From: Flavobacteriales bacterium | Lineage (GTDB): Bacteria > Bacteroidota > Bacteroidia > Flavobacteriales_D > Crocinitomicaceae | NCBI GenBank assembly: GCA_947491305.1 | Contig: CANLIL010000002.1 | Span: 27,603 to 91,602 of the forward strand | Length of the DNA stretch: 64,000 nucleotides | Reading direction: 5' to 3' | Shown: piece by piece, positions 60,995 through 64,000 of the stretch | Position numbering within the stretch: the first letter of the stretch is position 1 | Layout: each line of letters begins with the position of its first letter | The notes under the pieces: generated by a model | Databases searched by the model: none | The model's input: only the letters and a program-made list of their open reading frames with translations | Told to the model about the DNA's origin: nothing | Position numbers and translations under genes: made by a program

Positions 60995-62467
60995 ATGAAA
61001 ACCACTCTTGTCTTGTTATCATTACTTCTGTGCTTTAGATTGTTGTCTCAGGATATTTACTTTGGTGAAAATATTCCCATTTCGCTCAACGAAAAAGTTA
61101 TTTTTAAAGGTAATTTAAAAATTGAAAATGCTTCAAATGTTGATTTTAAAGCTAACTCAAAATCAAAATTTAATCAAAATTTTGAAGTTCTTGTTGGAAG
61201 TATAGACTCTGATGGAAAATTTATATTTGAAAACACTTCTGAAAAAACAATTAAAGGAAATTTAATAGTTGATACGATTTCATTACTTTCAAATACAAAA
61301 CTTTCTATTGTTGATGCAGCTACTTTTCAAGCAAATGATTTATTGGAATTAAATGGTGGAATTACTACAGGTAATAAAATGGTTGTATTAGGCGAAAGCA
61401 CAGGAAATTCTGGTGTATTAAATTATACTGCAGGTTATATTAATGGAAATATGAAAAGATGGTTTGCTCCATCAACTATTTCAAATGTTTTATTTCCCTT
61501 TGGTTCTCCAACGTATTATTCCCCTGCAACGATCTCCTATACAACTGCTCCAAATGGAGGTTCGTTAACAAGTAAATATATTTTAAACTCAACTACAGTT
61601 TATCCTATTAATATTTTTGATGCTGGTGATTTACTTGAGAATTTATCCGGTGACGGTTTTTGGGAAATAAATCAAACAGATGGTCTAAATTCTGGAACTT
61701 ATTCTATTGAATTAACCACAAATAATATAGTAGGGGTTACAGATCCTTCATTATTACATCTTGTAAAAAGACCAACATCAACTGATGCTTGGGGATTAAA
61801 TTGGTTAGTAGAAGGTAATCATGTAACTAGTTCATTAAACAGTGGGTTTTACACCGTTTACAGAACCGGTGTTACATCCTTTAGCCAATTTGGAATTGCT
61901 AGCCCAATTATTAATCCATTACCAGTTGAATTAGTTTATCTAAATGGAAATTGTGATGACAATTATTCACTTATTCAATGGCAAACTGCTTCGGAACATA
62001 ATTCAACTAGTTTTATTATTGAAAAAAGTGAAGATGGATATACCTGGGATGTTATTGGTGAAGTTGCCGCTGCTGGAAACTCTTCTCAATTATTAAATTA
62101 TCAATTTAAAGATACGTTGCGCTCATCAAATTTAAATTATTACCAATTAAAACAATATGATAATGACGGTAATTTTAAAGTTTACGGCCCTGTTTCATCG
62201 AATTGTTTAACGCCTTCGAATGAAATTTCAGTTTTTCCTAATCCTGTTGTAAATAATTGTACTATAAAATTAAACGCGCTTAAATCTGGCAAAATAAATA
62301 TTTCGCTAACGGATAATTTTGGTAAACTAATTGAACAATATTCTTTTGAAGCTTTACAAGGTGAGTCAGAATTTTTATTGGATATGAGTAAAGTTACTAC
62401 GGGCGTTTATTTATTAAATATCCATTCCGAAAATCAAAATTTAAATCAAAAAATTATTAAACTATAA
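60995..62467 (+). CDS. Secreted protein with T9SS type A sorting domain
   Basis: 490 residues. A signal peptide (MKTTLVLLSLLLCFRLLSQ), then a beta-rich, Ser/Thr/Asn-rich body with repeats of short hydrophobic strands (KGNLKIENASNVDFKANSKS, then GNLIVDTISLLSNTKLS). An Fn3/Ig-like segment follows at about 305-405 (LPVELVYLNGNCDDN then IIEKSEDGYTWDVIGEV, a very common pattern before the sorting domain). A type A C-terminal sorting domain ends it (SVFPNPVVNNCTIKL ... GVYLLNIHSENQNLNQK). It goes to the surface through the T9SS. No catalytic motif seen; an adhesin-like or structural role is possible. Confidence 0.88.
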   Translation: MKTTLVLLSLLLCFRLLSQDIYFGENIPISLNEKVIFKGNLKIENASNVDFKANSKSKFNQNFEVLVGSIDSDGKFIFENTSEKTIKGNLIVDTISLLSNTKLSIVDAATFQANDLLELNGGITTGNKMVVLGESTGNSGVLNYTAGYINGNMKRWFAPSTISNVLFPFGSPTYYSPATISYTTAPNGGSLTSKYILNSTTVYPINIFDAGDLLENLSGDGFWEINQTDGLNSGTYSIELTTNNIVGVTDPSLLHLVKRPTSTDAWGLNWLVEGNHVTSSLNSGFYTVYRTGVTSFSQFGIASPIINPLPVELVYLNGNCDDNYSLIQWQTASEHNSTSFIIEKSEDGYTWDVIGEVAAAGNSSQLLNYQFKDTLRSSNLNYYQLKQYDNDGNFKVYGPVSSNCLTPSNEISVFPNPVVNNCTIKLNALKSGKINISLTDNFGKLIEQYSFEALQGESEFLLDMSKVTTGVYLLNIHSENQNLNQKIIKL

Positions 62468-62499
62468 TTAATACAATTACTAATTTTAATTGAAACCAC

Positions 62500-64000
62500 A
62501 TGAAAAAAATAATTTTACTATCGTTAACTTTTTTTTCAATTCCTGCTTTTTATACCCAAGTTGGAATTGGAACATTTAACCCAAACACTTCTGCAGCGCT
62601 TGATGTTGATGCTACAAATAAAGGGTTTTTAGCCCCGCGTGTTGCTTTGATATCTAATACTGATTTGGCGACGATTGCTTCACCTGCAACAGGTTTGATG
62701 ATTTACAATACAGCAACTGCTGGAACAAGTCCAAATGCAGTAGTGCCAGGATATTACTATTACAATGGTTCAAAATGGGAGCGCTTAGTAACAACAACTC
62801 CAGATGCAACAATTGAATTTAATACAGTAAATCCAAATATAGGAACACCTACTTTTACACCAAATACACCTTCTAGTGCAGATTATATCTACGTAAGTTC
62901 AGTTGACGCAAGTCTATGGGTGTGGAATGGTTCCACGTATGTTACCTTTGTCGGACCAAGTTCAACACCATTTTATATTGCAGGTACAACAAATGACGCA
63001 GGGAACAATAAAACAGCTGTAATTGCTCGAACAGGATCTTTGTCGATAGGTTCAACTACAAATTATGGATTTAAAAATGAAATACAAGGTAATATGGCAA
63101 TTAGGGCTTTAGCTGGGGCTGTTGGAACAGGTACAGGAATAGAAATGCAGACTGATGTAAGTTCTCCAAGATTAGACTTTTTAGTAAATGATGGTTATGT
63201 TGGTCAATTTTCATCTGTGGGTTCTGATTTCTTTTTAAGAAATAGTTTAAACAATACTGGAAACATTCGCTTTTGGACTAAAACAGGAGGAACAGGAACG
63301 GAAAGATTAACCATATTAAATAATGGTAATATAGGTATTAACACTACTAATCCAGTGAGTACATTGTCAAATACATCTTTACAAATACAAGGCACAAATG
63401 TGACAGGGGCAATTAATAATGGATTAAACTGGTCGAGTGCTGGTATAGGATTTGCGGGTGCTTTTTATTCACAGAGTAATTCTGGAAATGGTTTACTAGT
63501 AAAGATTGGAGGAAATACAAGTGCTAATAACGCATTTGAAGTGTCAAGAGGGACTCAAATAGGTATTGCAACTCCATTATTCAATGTATTAGGAAATGGA
63601 AATGTTGGAATAGGCACAAGTTCACCTGTAACAAATTTACATGTAAATAATCCATTAACTGCAACAGCATCTGTAAATGCTAATGCGCAAGTTTTGAGAT
63701 TTTCCAGACCAACAACGTCAGGTTTAAAATGGGATAACATTGCTCAATTTAATTTGGGGTCTTATTCTACTTCTATTGCTGCAAATTCTAGATTAGATTT
63801 GGCTTTAACTAATGGCGTTGATGCCACTTCGTTTACAAATGTAATGACTTGGTTAGCGAATGGAAATGTGGGAATTAATAATACAGCTCCAAGCGCACCT
63901 TTAGTAGTTCAAGGTGTAACAGGAACTGGAGTACTAAAATTAATTTCATCTTCGGGTAATCCTGGAGATAACTGGTGGATGGGCTTTGGTCATAGTTCAA
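62500..64000 (+). CDS. Large repetitive surface protein, N-terminal part (runs off window)
   Basis: The frame is open from ATG 62500 to the window end (500 complete codons), so the C-terminus is unseen. A signal peptide (MKKIILLSLTFFSIPAFYTQ) is followed by VGIGTFNPNTSAALDVDATN and FLAPRVALISN, a common N-terminal block in Bacteroidota surface proteins. The rest is Gly/Asn/Thr/Ser-rich, with repeats of the form NGNxGIxxxxP at 63319-63354, 63592-63627 and 63856-63891. Such repeats also occur in phage tail-fibre-like proteins that end in an intramolecular chaperone, which cannot be checked here. It lies 32 bases after the T9SS cargo gene and may share its mRNA. Confidence 0.85.
   Translation, partial: MKKIILLSLTFFSIPAFYTQVGIGTFNPNTSAALDVDATNKGFLAPRVALISNTDLATIASPATGLMIYNTATAGTSPNAVVPGYYYYNGSKWERLVTTTPDATIEFNTVNPNIGTPTFTPNTPSSADYIYVSSVDASLWVWNGSTYVTFVGPSSTPFYIAGTTNDAGNNKTAVIARTGSLSIGSTTNYGFKNEIQGNMAIRALAGAVGTGTGIEMQTDVSSPRLDFLVNDGYVGQFSSVGSDFFLRNSLNNTGNIRFWTKTGGTGTERLTILNNGNIGINTTNPVSTLSNTSLQIQGTNVTGAINNGLNWSSAGIGFAGAFYSQSNSGNGLLVKIGGNTSANNAFEVSRGTQIGIATPLFNVLGNGNVGIGTSSPVTNLHVNNPLTATASVNANAQVLRFSRPTTSGLKWDNIAQFNLGSYSTSIAANSRLDLALTNGVDATSFTNVMTWLANGNVGINNTAPSAPLVVQGVTGTGVLKLISSSGNPGDNWWMGFGHSS

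Noticed and set aside
1..64000. CRISPR array, insertion sequence, prophage, integron or rRNA operon
   Set aside because: No regularly spaced direct repeats, transposase, integrase or phage structural genes, and no rRNA segments, were seen on reading both strands.

Overview
The window is AT-rich chromosomal DNA from a member of the Bacteroidota, most likely order Flavobacteriales. Evidence: a type IX secretion (T9SS)/gliding core locus (PorP/SprF-like, gldK, gldL, gldM, gldN); separate gldB-gldC and gldD-gldE loci; T9SS C-terminal sorting domains on exported proteins; Bacteroidota-restricted families (DUF4290, DUF4296, DUF3127); near absence of Shine-Dalgarno sequences; and about nineteen matches to the Bacteroidota -7 promoter box TAnnTTTG just upstream of genes. 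A family such as Crocinitomicaceae is possible, but sequence reading alone cannot settle that.

Layout. 1-9.1 kb: 3' end of topA, a degenerate ureohydrolase, then the T9SS core porP/sprF-like-gldKLMN, closed by a strong terminator. 9.1-11.8 kb: an ABC-F ATPase, a Rieske-like lipoprotein and a [2Fe-2S] ferredoxin. 11.8-16.4 kb (minus): a tight operon of beta-barrel protein, nadE, M48 peptidase and second barrel protein. 16.5-19.4 kb (plus): gldB, gldC, a DUF2797 protein and trmB. 19.4-21.4 kb (minus): clpP then clpX, separated by a hairpin. 21.5-24.2 kb: a glycosyltransferase converging on an OmpA/TPR lipoprotein. 24.3-28.2 kb (minus): mutY, ssb, gldE, gldD, folK. 28.3-33.5 kb (plus): HU, a 30-residue basic protein missed by ordinary ORF calling, RNase G, recX, a DPM1-like transferase, pyrC and a DUF4296 lipoprotein. 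33.5-36.5 kb: a small channel-like membrane protein and ruvC (minus), then a flippase-like protein and a GT2 (plus). 36.5-42 kb: a second ABC-F, an M24 peptidase, an alpha/beta hydrolase, a cold-shock protein, DUF2007, DUF3127 and a flavin reductase. 42.1-43.7 kb: tRNA-Leu(UAG) and trigger factor. 43.7-51.6 kb (minus): purL-DUF4290-murA-TlpA-like and tgt-lptF/G-DUF481. 51.6-54 kb (plus): GT2, ECF sigma factor, rsmG. 54-59 kb (minus): an unknown protein, a PafA-like phosphatase and a secreted M14 carboxypeptidase. 59.1-64 kb (plus): sppA, a T9SS cargo protein and the start of a large repetitive surface protein that runs off the window.

Functionally, the window holds both secretion machinery (GldKLMN, PorP/SprF, accessory GldB-E) and likely cargo (the M14 peptidase and the 61 kb protein carry C-terminal sorting domains). 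These sit among housekeeping genes for DNA repair, translation, nucleotide, folate and NAD synthesis, cell-wall synthesis and proteolysis. I see no rRNA, IS element, prophage, CRISPR array or integration site. No gap longer than about 300 bases lacks a gene. I did not find a clear undescribed multi-gene system. The better leads are single-protein oddities: a ureohydrolase with a damaged metal site beside the T9SS locus, a DUF3127 protein ending in an SSB-type tail, a Tgt without its zinc cysteines, MurA with Asp for the catalytic Cys, and promoter boxes placed so close to start codons that transcripts would be nearly leaderless.
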